From Candidatus Poribacteria bacterium (GTDB lineage: Bacteria > Poribacteria > WGA-4E > WGA-3G): 53,348 bases of DNA. Position numbers and translations under genes: made by a program. Positions 1-8,434 of the stretch are shown piece after piece. Each line of letters begins with the position of its first letter. The stretch's first letter is position 1. The notes below the pieces were generated by a model. The model ran no database searches. It had not been told where the DNA came from and was given only the letters and a program-made list of their open reading frames with translations. Location: the NCBI GenBank assembly GCA_009839745.1, contig VXPE01000027.1, positions 1-53,348 on the forward strand, written 5' to 3'.

Positions 1-2
1 TT

Positions 3-572
3 GTCAACCCAATTTATCAGTATCGCATCATGAAAGCGTTCCAACCCCTGATAAATGGACTGGAGCACGAATACTTTCCAGAAGACGCAGAAACCGATTT
101 CTTAGATTATCTCGCACCTGATGGACAGATTCGACTACAGGCCTTACTTGATAACTTTCAGAACTTTATCGCCCGGGCAGGCTATCGAATCCTGCAGGTA
201 CCGGAGACCCCGAAAGAGTTTGTTGGGCAGTACCTTCTGTTTGCCTATCTTGATCAGTTTGTGCGGTTGGTCCAGGGGCGAATGTACCTGGAAGTCCATA
301 CAGGACGTGGTAGAATGGATCTGCTAATTCTTCACAATTCGCAAAAGTATATCGTTGAAACCAAGATTTGGGAGGGCGAGCGTTCATACGCCGCAGGCAA
401 AAAACAACTCGCAGCGTATATGCAGTTGGAGGAAGCAACCGAGGGATACTATGTTGTATTTGATCATCGGAAAAATCCAGTTTCTCGGACAGAAACAGAA
501 ATACTCGCGGATCTTACAATTCGGAGTTACGTTATTCCTGTGATCCAAGAACCACCTTTTCAGCAAACATAA
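3..572 (+). CDS. C-terminal part of an AAA-ATPase-like / PD-(D/E)XK nuclease (DUF1703-type) protein, 5' end outside window
   Basis: The frame is open to the left edge. An ATG at 30 exists, but the codons before it (NPIYQYRIM) look like the end of an ATPase-like domain that usually precedes this nuclease domain, so I read this as a gene continuing from upstream. The visible part contains a PD-(D/E)XK-like core: GRGRMDLLI supplies the Asp, and YIVETKIWEG supplies the E-x-K, followed by a helix with the GKKQLAAYM pattern typical of the family. Proteins with AAA_34-like ATPase plus PDDEXK_9/DUF1703 domains are common in Bacteroidetes and other uncultured lineages; their role is uncertain, with mobile element or defence association often suspected. 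The stop is followed by hairpin repeats. Confidence is good for the fold and low for the role. Confidence 0.7.
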   Translation, partial: VNPIYQYRIMKAFQPLINGLEHEYFPEDAETDFLDYLAPDGQIRLQALLDNFQNFIARAGYRILQVPETPKEFVGQYLLFAYLDQFVRLVQGRMYLEVHTGRGRMDLLILHNSQKYIVETKIWEGERSYAAGKKQLAAYMQLEEATEGYYVVFDHRKNPVSRTETEILADLTIRSYVIPVIQEPPFQQT

Positions 573-590
573 TAGTGTTCTGCCCATATT

Positions 591-706
591 CAACTGATAG
601 ATAGAATTGTTCGTAGGGGCGGGGTTTCCCCGCCCGACATACCTTAGGACTTCATCAACTTTGAACTGATAGGTAGGCTCGGCGTAGAGGCGAGGTTTCC
701 TCGCCT
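591..706. repeat. Two tandem related units, each ending in a GTAGG/GTAGA-prefixed hairpin
   Basis: Unit 1 spans 591-634 and unit 2 spans 663-706; both are 44 nt and start with AACTGATAG. Unit 1 ends in the perfect 8-bp stem GGGCGGGG/CCCCGCCC with loop TTT (616-634). Unit 2 ends in AGGCGAGG/CCTCGCCT with the same loop (688-706). Base changes in one arm are matched in the other, so the stem rather than the sequence is kept. The region carries no gene. Confidence 0.85.
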
Positions 707-765
707 TCACAGACTTGAAAGCACATAAATTTACATAACGCTGCAAGCAATGGAGGGAAAATGTT

Positions 766-2175
766 ATGACTAAAATTACACGAGAAGATATTCAATGCAT
801 TGGTGATGAAGATACATTATTGCACTTTTTAGAAGAAAAACTGAACTTACCTATTCCAGAGGGGTATTCGCTTAAGGATATTACCATAAACTATGCTAAT
901 TTTGCCCTGGGACTCAGTGGGACAGTTGCCAATCAAGTTTTAGATTGCCAAGAATTCAGTGTTTCACCCGGAGAATCTTCAGGAATTATTCTCATTCGAT
1001 TCAACAATGAATCGGGCTATGCTGAAGCCTTGCGTGCTATTGCTAAAGGTTTGGATGGACAAAAACGCAGGGTCGCCGAATTGCGTTTTATCTGTATGAA
1101 TGAATACTTTCAACCTTTCGCAATTGCTTATTTCAAAAACTGGCCGACAGCTGTCTTAAACATTTTGGCTTGGACGCAAGAGAATACGCATATCCACACA
1201 AGTTCTGAACATGAGATCCCAACTGCTCTTTTTTCAAAAGATGAGGGCAGAGACGTTCCCTATGGAGAGAAAGATGAACCCCCTTCTGATGAACAGAAGG
1301 AAACCAAAGAAACATCAGCTTCTGAAGGCTACGGTGCTACTCAGCAGAGGCACAGATCCAAGCCAACCTCACCTGAGACTTTGCTTGCCAAACTGAGAAA
1401 AACTGGAGGACCGTTGAGTCGATACGGTAACCTCCATATCGGTATTGTGCCAGGACACACCGCGTTCCTCATAGATGAATGTACCCGTGATCAATTTGTC
1501 AATGAAGATCCTGATAGCATCGAGCTGATAAAACCTTTACTTAAACCGAGGAAATGGAAAGGAGAATTAGGATGTCTCATCTGCATTCCGAGGCACTGGA
1601 CCGGAAAAGATGAATCGACAGCGGAGCAAATTTTTGCAGAAACCTATCCAGAAATTAGCAAACACATGAGCTCCCACATAGATAAACTAAAAGAACGATC
1701 TGCCTATAAGAGCCGTTATGCTACTGCTGAGTTTTATTGGGACTTGCCTGCGTATAATTTTTATGCTGATCTAAAACGTCCGAAAATCTTTTGGCCACCT
1801 ACAACATCTTCTATGAGCGCTGCCTATGATGATTCTGGGAAACTCCTGACATCCGCTGCATTTTTCTCAACAGAAGACCTCTCTCTATTGGCAATTTTAA
1901 ACAGCAACCTTTTTGCTTGGTATGCTCATCGGAAGTACTGGAACGAAGCTCTCAAAAGGTTGAAGCTCAACATAGGAAACATGCAGAAGGCTCCAATAGC
2001 CGATCGGAGGGAAGAACAAAAAGCAGAACTCACGGAGTTAGTCCAGCGGATACTGAATGACCCTGACAGTTTTGAGGTCGCGGACACTAAATGGAAAATA
2101 GACCAATTGATATACGAACTGTATGAATTAACTCCCATGGAGATAAATTTGATAGAGGAGGAATCCAGCCAATGA
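766..2175 (+). CDS. Orphan target-recognition-domain protein (TaqI/Eco57I-type specificity domain) with unknown N-terminal domain
   Basis: This is a 469-residue protein. From about residue 220 it shows the order typical of the TaqI/Eco57I-type C-terminal specificity domain: GIVPGHTAFLIDE, then SIELIKPLLKPRKWKGE, YPEISKHMSSHIDKLKER, FYADLKRPKIFWPP, and the LAILNSNLFAWY block near the end. In type IIG enzymes this part reads the DNA target. The methyltransferase motifs (FxGxG, NPPY) and nuclease that normally precede it are absent. Residues 1-165 form an unrecognised domain, joined by a charged linker at about 165-205. An ATG at 761 is out of frame; the ATG at 766 sits after GGAGGG. The stop overlaps the next ATG as ATGA. 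It may be a decayed RM enzyme or a repurposed DNA-binding protein. Confidence 0.6.
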   Translation: MTKITREDIQCIGDEDTLLHFLEEKLNLPIPEGYSLKDITINYANFALGLSGTVANQVLDCQEFSVSPGESSGIILIRFNNESGYAEALRAIAKGLDGQKRRVAELRFICMNEYFQPFAIAYFKNWPTAVLNILAWTQENTHIHTSSEHEIPTALFSKDEGRDVPYGEKDEPPSDEQKETKETSASEGYGATQQRHRSKPTSPETLLAKLRKTGGPLSRYGNLHIGIVPGHTAFLIDECTRDQFVNEDPDSIELIKPLLKPRKWKGELGCLICIPRHWTGKDESTAEQIFAETYPEISKHMSSHIDKLKERSAYKSRYATAEFYWDLPAYNFYADLKRPKIFWPPTTSSMSAAYDDSGKLLTSAAFFSTEDLSLLAILNSNLFAWYAHRKYWNEALKRLKLNIGNMQKAPIADRREEQKAELTELVQRILNDPDSFEVADTKWKIDQLIYELYELTPMEINLIEEESSQ

Positions 2176-3164
2176 AAGTTTTAGTTATCGGAGGCACGGG
2201 CAACATCAGTCGTGGGATTGTTGCCGCGCTGCAAAACCGAAACCATGAAGTCGTCCTGTTCAATCGCGGACAACACGCCGATCCACCGCCGCCAGGTGTT
2301 CGCGTAATTCATGGTGACCGAAAAAATCGTGAGGATTTTGAAGCGAAAGTCGGCGCGGAGGAATGGGATGCAGTCATTGATATGATTAGCTTCAACGCCG
2401 AAGATGCCGCTTCCGCACTTCGCGCATGTCAGGGACGCGTCGGACACTTCGTTCACTGTTCAACGGTGATGACCTACGGACCCCCATTCAGCGGGATTAA
2501 CCTCCCAGAGACGGCACCGTTGCAAGGCACATCCGGCTATGGACTTGGGAAAGTCGAAGCGGATAACCTCCTCTTAGAAGCTCACGCACGCGATGGGTTC
2601 CCTGTAACCATTTTCAAGCCGTCCTATACACACGGACCCGGCATGAACCTCCATCGGCAGGTGGGTGGAGACGGCAGTTGGATAGACAGGTTGCGGAAGG
2701 GGAAACCGATCCTCTCCGCAGGCGACGGATTGAACTATTTTCAATTCCTGTCATCTCGCGACGCTGGAATTGCGTTTACAGATATATTAGGCAAATCCGA
2801 TGGCTTCGGCGAAATATACAATATCGTCCATCCACAGGCGCGAACGTGGGACGAATGGCACCGTGCCGCGGCGGAGGCACTCGGTGTTGACATAGAGATT
2901 GTGCATGTATCCCTAGAGACACTCATCGCGATGGCACCGGAGCGGTTCAGCGGTTTGCGGGGCAACTTCGGGCACACTCAAATCTTCAGCCACGAGAAGT
3001 TGGCAGCAGTATTACCTGAATTTACGCCACAAGTTCCGGTTACAGAGGGTGTAGCAGAAAACATCGCGTGGATGGACAAACACAATCTGGTTCCAGATAG
3101 CGATGCCGACGATCTGGAGGATCGGATTATTGAGACGGTTCGCAATCTACCGCGTATCCGGTAG
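2172..3164 (+). CDS. NAD(P)-dependent epimerase/dehydratase family protein
   Basis: 330-residue extended short-chain dehydrogenase. The N-terminus MKVLVIGGTGNISRGI is the Rossmann dinucleotide site (GGTGNIS), and SGYGLGKVEAD near residues 117-127 gives the catalytic YxxxK. The protein lacks membrane segments and should be cytosolic. The substrate is not readable; related genes in marine lineages act on nucleotide sugars or sugar acids. It starts at an ATG overlapping the preceding stop by 4 nt, with GAGGAGG upstream, so it is translationally coupled to the orphan specificity protein although the functions look unrelated. A PhyH-type gene follows after 15 bp. Confidence 0.85.
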   Translation: MKVLVIGGTGNISRGIVAALQNRNHEVVLFNRGQHADPPPPGVRVIHGDRKNREDFEAKVGAEEWDAVIDMISFNAEDAASALRACQGRVGHFVHCSTVMTYGPPFSGINLPETAPLQGTSGYGLGKVEADNLLLEAHARDGFPVTIFKPSYTHGPGMNLHRQVGGDGSWIDRLRKGKPILSAGDGLNYFQFLSSRDAGIAFTDILGKSDGFGEIYNIVHPQARTWDEWHRAAAEALGVDIEIVHVSLETLIAMAPERFSGLRGNFGHTQIFSHEKLAAVLPEFTPQVPVTEGVAENIAWMDKHNLVPDSDADDLEDRIIETVRNLPRIR

Positions 3165-3179
3165 TGCAAAGGTGCAAAT

Positions 3180-4007
3180 ATGCTACAAATACAGGGCAAT
3201 AAAATTGGGGCAGCATTAGGTTCAGAGAGACTTGACCGTGTTGAACATGACCTGCGCGAAGTCGGCTTCCATATCATCGAAAATGTGATTACCGACGAAG
3301 AGGCAGACGCAGCGCGCGAGGCAGTCTGGAACATGGTGGAAGAGGATATCGCCAACGGACATGATCACAGTTATGGGGATGGTAAAATTCGACGCGTCTG
3401 GGCAATCGTCGGGAAATCGCCAATCTTCCGCTATTTCATCCAGCACCCAACTGTGGTTGCAGTGTGGAAACGGATGCTCGGCGAAGATGTTATCGCTTCC
3501 ACGTTTACTGCGAACATCGTTGGACCCGGCGCACCGGCAGGCGGTTGGCATATCGACTATCCCTATTGGGCGATGCAATCCCCGTTCCCGTCCGGTTCAT
3601 TGACGGGACAGACGGTCTGGATGTTAGATGACTTTACTGAAGAGAACGGGGCAACGGCGTGTATTCCAGAGTCACACAAAACGCTCCGCCGCCCGGAGTT
3701 AGGAGAGGCAGAAGGGCTTGAGATGCGCATCGCTGTCGCACCGAAAGGCTCTATCATGTTCACGAACGGTGCAATCTGGCATCAGTCTCGGGCGAACCTG
3801 ACGGATACATCCCGCGTCGGATTACTCGGTATGTATAACCGTTCGGTTATCTATCCACAGGAGGATATGCCGCGTCAGCTGACAGATGACGAGTTGGCAG
3901 GCGAAAGCGATGTGCTAAAACAGTTGTTAGGTAGGCATATACCGTTCCGTGATCCTAATCACGGACAGAATTGGCATCGCACGGATGACGGGTTTCGTCA
4001 GGTATAG
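3180..4007 (+). CDS. Phytanoyl-CoA dioxygenase (PhyH) family protein
   Basis: 275-residue Fe(II)/2-oxoglutarate-dependent oxygenase. The iron-binding H-x-D is seen in GWHIDYPYW at about residues 121-129; the distal His and the 2-oxoglutarate-binding Arg are in WHQSRANLTDTSRVG at about 199-213. The family hydroxylates diverse small molecules and the substrate cannot be told from sequence. It probably shares an operon with the epimerase upstream (15-bp gap). The following Ldh_2-type gene is 64 bp away and has its own strong ribosome site. PhyH paralogues are unusually abundant in Poribacteria-like genomes; a second, divergent one lies at 43751. Confidence 0.85.
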   Translation: MLQIQGNKIGAALGSERLDRVEHDLREVGFHIIENVITDEEADAAREAVWNMVEEDIANGHDHSYGDGKIRRVWAIVGKSPIFRYFIQHPTVVAVWKRMLGEDVIASTFTANIVGPGAPAGGWHIDYPYWAMQSPFPSGSLTGQTVWMLDDFTEENGATACIPESHKTLRRPELGEAEGLEMRIAVAPKGSIMFTNGAIWHQSRANLTDTSRVGLLGMYNRSVIYPQEDMPRQLTDDELAGESDVLKQLLGRHIPFRDPNHGQNWHRTDDGFRQV

Positions 4008-4071
4008 CAAGAGTGTGGAATTCTGAATTGTTTCATTTTGCTGACTGTTTTAAATTTCAGGGAGGGCATTT

Positions 4072-5115
4072 ATGCCGATTGTAACTCATGATGTTTTGAG
4101 AAAGTTTGTGTATGACATATACCGCGGGGCGGGTGGCACAGAGGAGGACGCACGTATCGTCAGTGACCACGTCGTCGATTCTAACCTCGTCGGACACGAT
4201 TCACACGGTGTTATCAACGCCCCGAACTATATCGGCGGCATGGAAGGGGGTCCCGCCGTAGATAAAATGGAGATTGTCAGAGAGAGCGGTGCAGCGACCG
4301 TTATCAATGCCAACGGTGCGCTCGGTATGGTTGCCGCTCGTAAGGCGATGGAGATGGCTATCGAAAAGGCAGAAAGCTGCACGATCGGTGCGGTTGGGTT
4401 GCATCGGTGTGGGCACGCAGGACGGATGGGTGAATATCCACCGATTGCGGCACGTGCTGGTATGATCGGGATCGTTCTGCTCAACGGCGGTGGACGTTTC
4501 ATGCATCCGCACGGTGGGACTTCTCGCAGACTGCCACCGAATCCGATTGCGATCTCAGTGCCGCGTCAGGGCGGGGAACCTCTTCTCCTTGATATGACGC
4601 TCAGTGTCGTCGCAGGCGGGAAATTGCTCGTTCAGACGGCGCGTGGTGAATCTATACCGGAAGGCTGGATGATAGATGCCGAAGGTGAACCGCTCACCGA
4701 CCCGAATGCGTTTCGTGAACGTCCACAGGACACAGCCGTTATGCCACTCGGTGGTTTCCAGTTCGGACACAAAGGGTTTGGTCTCGGTGTGATGATAGAT
4801 GCCATCGCGGGTGGGTTGTCTTGGGCAGGATGTAGCCGTGAAGAACCGACCCGCGGCGCGAGTGGTATTGTGATGTTTGCGATTAAAATTGAAGATTTCA
4901 TCGATTTAGCGGATTATGAACAAGAGATCGCGTATCTTGTAGAGTGGGTGAAGTCTTCCGCGCGGTTGCCCGGTGTTGACGAAATCTATGCCCCTGGAGA
5001 ATTTGAGGAACGGAACCGCCAGAAACGCCTGCGTGAAGGTATACCCATAGAAGAGCCGACTTGGAATCGCCTCGTTGAAGCCGCAGAACGCTTTGATGTT
5101 CCGGTTCCCGTATAG
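4072..5115 (+). CDS. Malate/L-lactate/ureidoglycolate dehydrogenase family (Ldh_2) oxidoreductase
   Basis: 347 residues, close to the usual 330-360 for this NAD(P)-dependent family, which is unrelated to classic LDH/MDH. The diagnostic N-terminal block GHDSHGV near residues 42-48 is present, as is the GLHRCGHAGRMGEYPPIAA segment near 113-131, where His and neighbouring residues shape the active site. The FGHKGFGLGVMID segment near 225-237 is also characteristic. The start codon follows CAGGGAGGG by a suitable gap. Likely reaction: reversible oxidation of a 2-hydroxy acid to a 2-oxo acid. With the neighbouring PhyH and epimerase genes it may belong to a small organic-acid or sugar-acid catabolic group. 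Confidence 0.85.
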   Translation: MPIVTHDVLRKFVYDIYRGAGGTEEDARIVSDHVVDSNLVGHDSHGVINAPNYIGGMEGGPAVDKMEIVRESGAATVINANGALGMVAARKAMEMAIEKAESCTIGAVGLHRCGHAGRMGEYPPIAARAGMIGIVLLNGGGRFMHPHGGTSRRLPPNPIAISVPRQGGEPLLLDMTLSVVAGGKLLVQTARGESIPEGWMIDAEGEPLTDPNAFRERPQDTAVMPLGGFQFGHKGFGLGVMIDAIAGGLSWAGCSREEPTRGASGIVMFAIKIEDFIDLADYEQEIAYLVEWVKSSARLPGVDEIYAPGEFEERNRQKRLREGIPIEEPTWNRLVEAAERFDVPVPV

Positions 5116-5117
5116 TG

Positions 5118-5137
5118 GTAGGCACACGCCGTGTGCC
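5118..5137. repeat. GTAGG-prefixed hairpin between the Ldh_2 gene and the first lipoprotein
   Basis: GTAGG at 5118-5122 leads into a perfect 7-bp stem, GGCACAC/GTGTGCC with loop GCC (5121-5137). It lies just after the Ldh_2-type stop and 24 bp before the lipoprotein start. The layout matches the hairpins at 612-634 and 36983-37005 with a different stem sequence. Confidence 0.7.
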
Positions 5138-5161
5138 GTAAACATGCAACAGGAGGAGAAA

Positions 5162-5761
5162 ATGAAAGTCTACGGCTTGTTTGTTTTGCTTATCGGTATT
5201 GCGGGGTGTGCTGCCCTGAATCAGCCCATTGGTGAGATGACGGCGTCACGCCTCACCTGTGAATCTAACCCAGAGTTTGTAGATGGTAATCTGGAGACGG
5301 AGAGCGCATTCGCAGTGAGGGGATTTGTCCGAAAAGCGTATATCCTTCACGAAGGGCAGGGGCGCGGGCTTGCCTATGCACAACGGCGTTACATAACACA
5401 GGTTGAAGGGCAACGCCGGACAGAGGCGATTATCAAACTGGATGCTCCGACCTATGTTTCCCATGTAGAGGTCTATCCGGCATCGCGACTGATTCCGAAT
5501 TTCGCGATGATGACAACGACCGATGACCCCCCGCGCTTTGATATCGCCTTTGAACGGGTGTCCGACAAGCAGCATCAGGACATAGAAGGGCTGAACCCAG
5601 TGCGTTATCGTATCGGACGAGAGGTGCTTTATCTGCGAATGAGTGCAGATGGGATAGAGGACAGACAGAATTCCGAACGAACCGCGAACTCAGGCGTTGA
5701 GATTCCACTGAAAGGGGCTTCCATCCGGGAAGTCAAATTTTACATCCATCAGACCCCGTAA
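5162..5761 (+). CDS. Putative lipoprotein, paralogue 1 of a tandem triplet
   Basis: 199 residues from the ATG at 5162, chosen because AGGAGG lies 6-11 bp upstream and the signal sequence MKVYGLFVLLIGIAGC begins there; the longer frame from 5075 overlaps the preceding gene. IGIAGC is a lipobox, so the Cys should be lipidated and the protein anchored to a membrane. The mature part contains ASRLTCESNPEFVDGNLET, then TYVSHVEVYPASRLIPNFA, then a C-terminal GVEIPLKGASIREVKFYI. The same three blocks recur in the next two genes. The VDGxLxT plus PxYVxxVEVYPAS pattern recalls discoidin/F5-8C-like carbohydrate-binding folds, but this is weak. Function unknown; 18 bp separates it from paralogue 2. Confidence 0.75.
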   Translation: MKVYGLFVLLIGIAGCAALNQPIGEMTASRLTCESNPEFVDGNLETESAFAVRGFVRKAYILHEGQGRGLAYAQRRYITQVEGQRRTEAIIKLDAPTYVSHVEVYPASRLIPNFAMMTTTDDPPRFDIAFERVSDKQHQDIEGLNPVRYRIGREVLYLRMSADGIEDRQNSERTANSGVEIPLKGASIREVKFYIHQTP

Positions 5762-5779
5762 CGGGGAAGGAGCGAGAAA

Positions 5780-6472
5780 ATGAAGAAATGGGCGTTTAGC
5801 ATTTTATTGTTGCTGTCGTTCAGCATCGCTGGTTGTGCAGGACTTCAAGGGAAATCGGGAACGGAAATTCTACCGTCGCGTTTAACTTGGCTTCAGGACA
5901 CGCCTATTGAGGAAATCGCATCTTCTCGACTGACCTGCGACACCCATCCCGAAATAGTAGATGGTAACTTGGAAACAGTCGGGACTTTTGAAGTGCGAGG
6001 GGCTGTGGAAAAAAAATATGATATCGTGGAGGGCGAGTCGGGTTTCTACGGCAAAAACCAGTATGTAACAGAGCTTGACGGAACAATCCGATGTGAGATT
6101 TTGATTAAACTGGAAAAACCGATGTATGTGAGTTCTGTGGAAGTTTATCCGGCGTCGCCTATTCCCACTTTGGCACTCAGCACCGCCTTGGATGAATCGG
6201 AACGTCACTTCGGTGAATCCGGTACAGGTTTCAAGCCTGTGCATGACAAACAGTATGAAGATGTAGAAGGCACAAAACCGGTGAAATTCCAAGTGGAAAG
6301 GGAATTGCTTTACCTACGCGTGACGGCAGATGCAGTAGAGGATCGACAGGATGCCACGCGGTTTGATGACAGCGTAAGTAACGAAGGAATTGACATTCCA
6401 TTGAAAGGGGCTTCCATTCGCGAAATCAAACTCTACGGACAACAGCCGTTGTATAGTAAAACAGAAAAGTAA
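5780..6472 (+). CDS. Putative lipoprotein, paralogue 2 of a tandem triplet
   Basis: 230 residues. The N-terminus MKKWAFSILLLLSFSIAGC is a signal peptide ending in a lipobox (SIAGC). It carries the shared blocks ASRLTCDTHPEIVDGNLET, MYVSSVEVYPASPIPTLAL and GIDIPLKGASIREIKLYG. It is about 30 residues longer than its neighbours because of an extra N-terminal segment after the Cys that holds a near-duplicate PSRLTW/SSRLTC motif. The ribosome site GGAAGGAG is 6-13 bp upstream of the ATG. It arose with the flanking genes by tandem duplication and probably shares their transcript. Confidence 0.75.
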   Translation: MKKWAFSILLLLSFSIAGCAGLQGKSGTEILPSRLTWLQDTPIEEIASSRLTCDTHPEIVDGNLETVGTFEVRGAVEKKYDIVEGESGFYGKNQYVTELDGTIRCEILIKLEKPMYVSSVEVYPASPIPTLALSTALDESERHFGESGTGFKPVHDKQYEDVEGTKPVKFQVERELLYLRVTADAVEDRQDATRFDDSVSNEGIDIPLKGASIREIKLYGQQPLYSKTEK

Positions 6473-6615
6473 GTGGACATGCTGGGTGGATCATGGAAAC
6501 GCAAAAGCGTCATCTTCGCTGGCGGGGTATCCTAACCTCGCCAATTATCCGATGTCTACTGAATCGCTGACTTTGCCATAAGAAGAGTTTCCTATCTGAT
6601 GAAGAGGGCCGAGAA

Positions 6616-7203
6616 ATGAAATTGCGAATGTTCGGCGTTCTATTGTTGCTGGTGTTCGGTGTTATAGGCTGTGCCTTGTTGCAAGAAGCACCCCCTATCG
6701 CAATACCAGCTTCGCGGCTTTCTTGTACACAAAATCCTGAGATGGTGGATGGCGACCTGTCGACGGTAGGCACCTTTGCGGCAAAAGGGTCCATCAAAAA
6801 AGAGTTTGTGCGAAACTTGAGATACGCGTCACGCCAATATCAGCGTCGAGTGATAGGGAGTCTAAAAACCGAGACGTTGATTAAACTCGACGCGCCGACC
6901 TATATCAAGTATATCGAAGTCTACCCCGCATCGACCATTCCTAATTTCGCTTTGGATGCCACTGCTGAAGAGAAATCGCCGAAGTGGATGCTTTCGTTTA
7001 CGGCGGTAGAGGATAAACGCTCCCAGCGTGTAGAAGGCACACTCCCAGTGAAATTCCAAATTGAACGAATAGTGCTGTATTTGCGATTGACAGCGAATGC
7101 GTTGGAGGATTCAGATAATGTGTCCCACGGCAACGAAATAGGTGAATTGCGAATCCCGCTTAAAGGTGCCTCAATCCGAGAAGTTAAATTCTATGGCAGG
7201 TAA
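6616..7203 (+). CDS. Putative lipoprotein, paralogue 3 of a tandem triplet
   Basis: 195 residues. MKLRMFGVLLLLVFGVIGC is a lipoprotein signal with lipobox GVIGC. Shared blocks: ASRLSCTQNPEMVDGDLST, TYIKYIEVYPASTIPNFAL and ELRIPLKGASIREVKFYG. It is separated from paralogue 2 by 143 bp, more than the gap between paralogues 1 and 2, so it may have its own promoter, though none is clear. All three copies keep the paired features expected of functional lipoproteins, so none looks decayed. Confidence 0.75.
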   Translation: MKLRMFGVLLLLVFGVIGCALLQEAPPIAIPASRLSCTQNPEMVDGDLSTVGTFAAKGSIKKEFVRNLRYASRQYQRRVIGSLKTETLIKLDAPTYIKYIEVYPASTIPNFALDATAEEKSPKWMLSFTAVEDKRSQRVEGTLPVKFQIERIVLYLRLTANALEDSDNVSHGNEIGELRIPLKGASIREVKFYGR

Positions 7204-7213
7204 TAAAATCCAC

Positions 7214-7242
7214 TTGACTTTTGTTTAAAAATCTTGTAAAAT
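7214..7242 (+). promoter_or_regulatory. Sigma70-type promoter for the phoH-ybeY-corC operon
   Basis: TTGACT at 7214-7219 and TAAAAT at 7237-7242 with a 17-bp spacer, just after the lipoprotein genes and about 170 bp upstream of the phoH start. The long leader contains a variant of the leader repeat core (CCGCAAGGTAAATTAGAAAA, 7277-7296). Confidence 0.6.
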
Positions 7243-7412
7243 AAAAATGAATGACGAGGTTGTCTATCGTTGTTCCCCGCAAGGTAAATTAGAAAATTGT
7301 GTATAACTCCTGAAATTTGACATTTTTTAGCAGGTGTGCTAAGGTTTAGACAGAACACACGCGGCGAAACCTATAGGTTTCCCGTTCAAATAGCCGGAGG
7401 ATTAGAATTCGA

Positions 7413-8429
7413 TTGCAAAAACAAGAATCAAAGGGTGTTCCCATACAGAGCAATGCTGAAGTGCAAGCCCTCTTCGGACAAAGTGATGCCTTCTTGAAAA
7501 TCATCGAAGATGGGTTTGATGTGCGCGTTGTTTTGAAAAGCGACAGCGTCGCTGTCATTGGTGAAGATATTACAGAAGTTAACCGGGTGACAACAGTTCT
7601 CGAATCTCTACTTCACCGCATCCGGAAAGGAGAACGCATTCAGACAGCCGATGTCAACTATGTAATTCGAGCGTCGAGTGCGGGTGAACGCGATATTTTA
7701 GAGGAAACTGGAGCCGAGTCTATTCCAGTATTCTCGAAACGCGGTGTGATTCGTCCGAAAACTGCTGGGCAGAAACGATATGTTGAGGCAATTAAGCACA
7801 ACGATTTGGTCTTCGGCATCGGACCGGCGGGAACGGGAAAGACGTATCTCGCTATGGCGATGGCGGTTTCTGCACTCAAAAGCGGACAGGTGAGTCGTAT
7901 TATCTTGACGCGTCCCGCAGTTGAAGCCGGTGAACGTCTCGGTTTTCTACCGGGTGACATCGCAGACAAAGTCCATCCTTATCTACGCCCGTTATACGAT
8001 GCCCTCTACGATATGATGCCCGCAGATACACTCGACAAATACATTGAACGCAATGTGATTGAAGTCGCACCTATTGCGTTCATGCGAGGTAGGACCCTCA
8101 ATAACTCGTTTGTCGTCTTGGATGAAGCACAAAATGCTACTATTGAGCAAATGAAGATGTTTTTGACCCGACTCGGTTTCGATTCAAAAGCCGTAGTTAC
8201 GGGCGATATTACGCAGACCGATCTGCCGAACCATAAGGTCTCAGGACTCGCAGACGCACAAGAGGTGCTTTCGGATATCAAAGGTATCCAGTTCGTCTAT
8301 TTCTCTAAAGTTGATGTCGTCCGGCATGAATTGGTCCAACGGATTGTTGAGGCGTATGAGCAGGCATCGCCGCACAATACGAGACGCAACGGGGTGAATC
8401 CATCGGATGCCGCCAGTGAAGAAGGATAA
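7413..8429 (+). CDS. PhoH-like ATPase (PhoH/YbeZ family)
   Basis: 338-residue cytosolic P-loop protein. The N-terminal 100 residues match the small RNA-binding-like domain of the YbeZ branch; Walker A is GPAGTGKT at residues 137-144; Walker B is the FVVLDEAQN block near 230. It starts with TTG at 7413 after CCGGAGG; no in-frame ATG fits. It lies directly before ybeY, the conserved order in most bacteria, where the two work together in ribosome and rRNA quality control. A promoter at 7214-7242 serves the operon. The gene is complete and of normal length. Confidence 0.93.
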   Translation: MQKQESKGVPIQSNAEVQALFGQSDAFLKIIEDGFDVRVVLKSDSVAVIGEDITEVNRVTTVLESLLHRIRKGERIQTADVNYVIRASSAGERDILEETGAESIPVFSKRGVIRPKTAGQKRYVEAIKHNDLVFGIGPAGTGKTYLAMAMAVSALKSGQVSRIILTRPAVEAGERLGFLPGDIADKVHPYLRPLYDALYDMMPADTLDKYIERNVIEVAPIAFMRGRTLNNSFVVLDEAQNATIEQMKMFLTRLGFDSKAVVTGDITQTDLPNHKVSGLADAQEVLSDIKGIQFVYFSKVDVVRHELVQRIVEAYEQASPHNTRRNGVNPSDAASEEG

Positions 8430-8434
8430 CCGTT

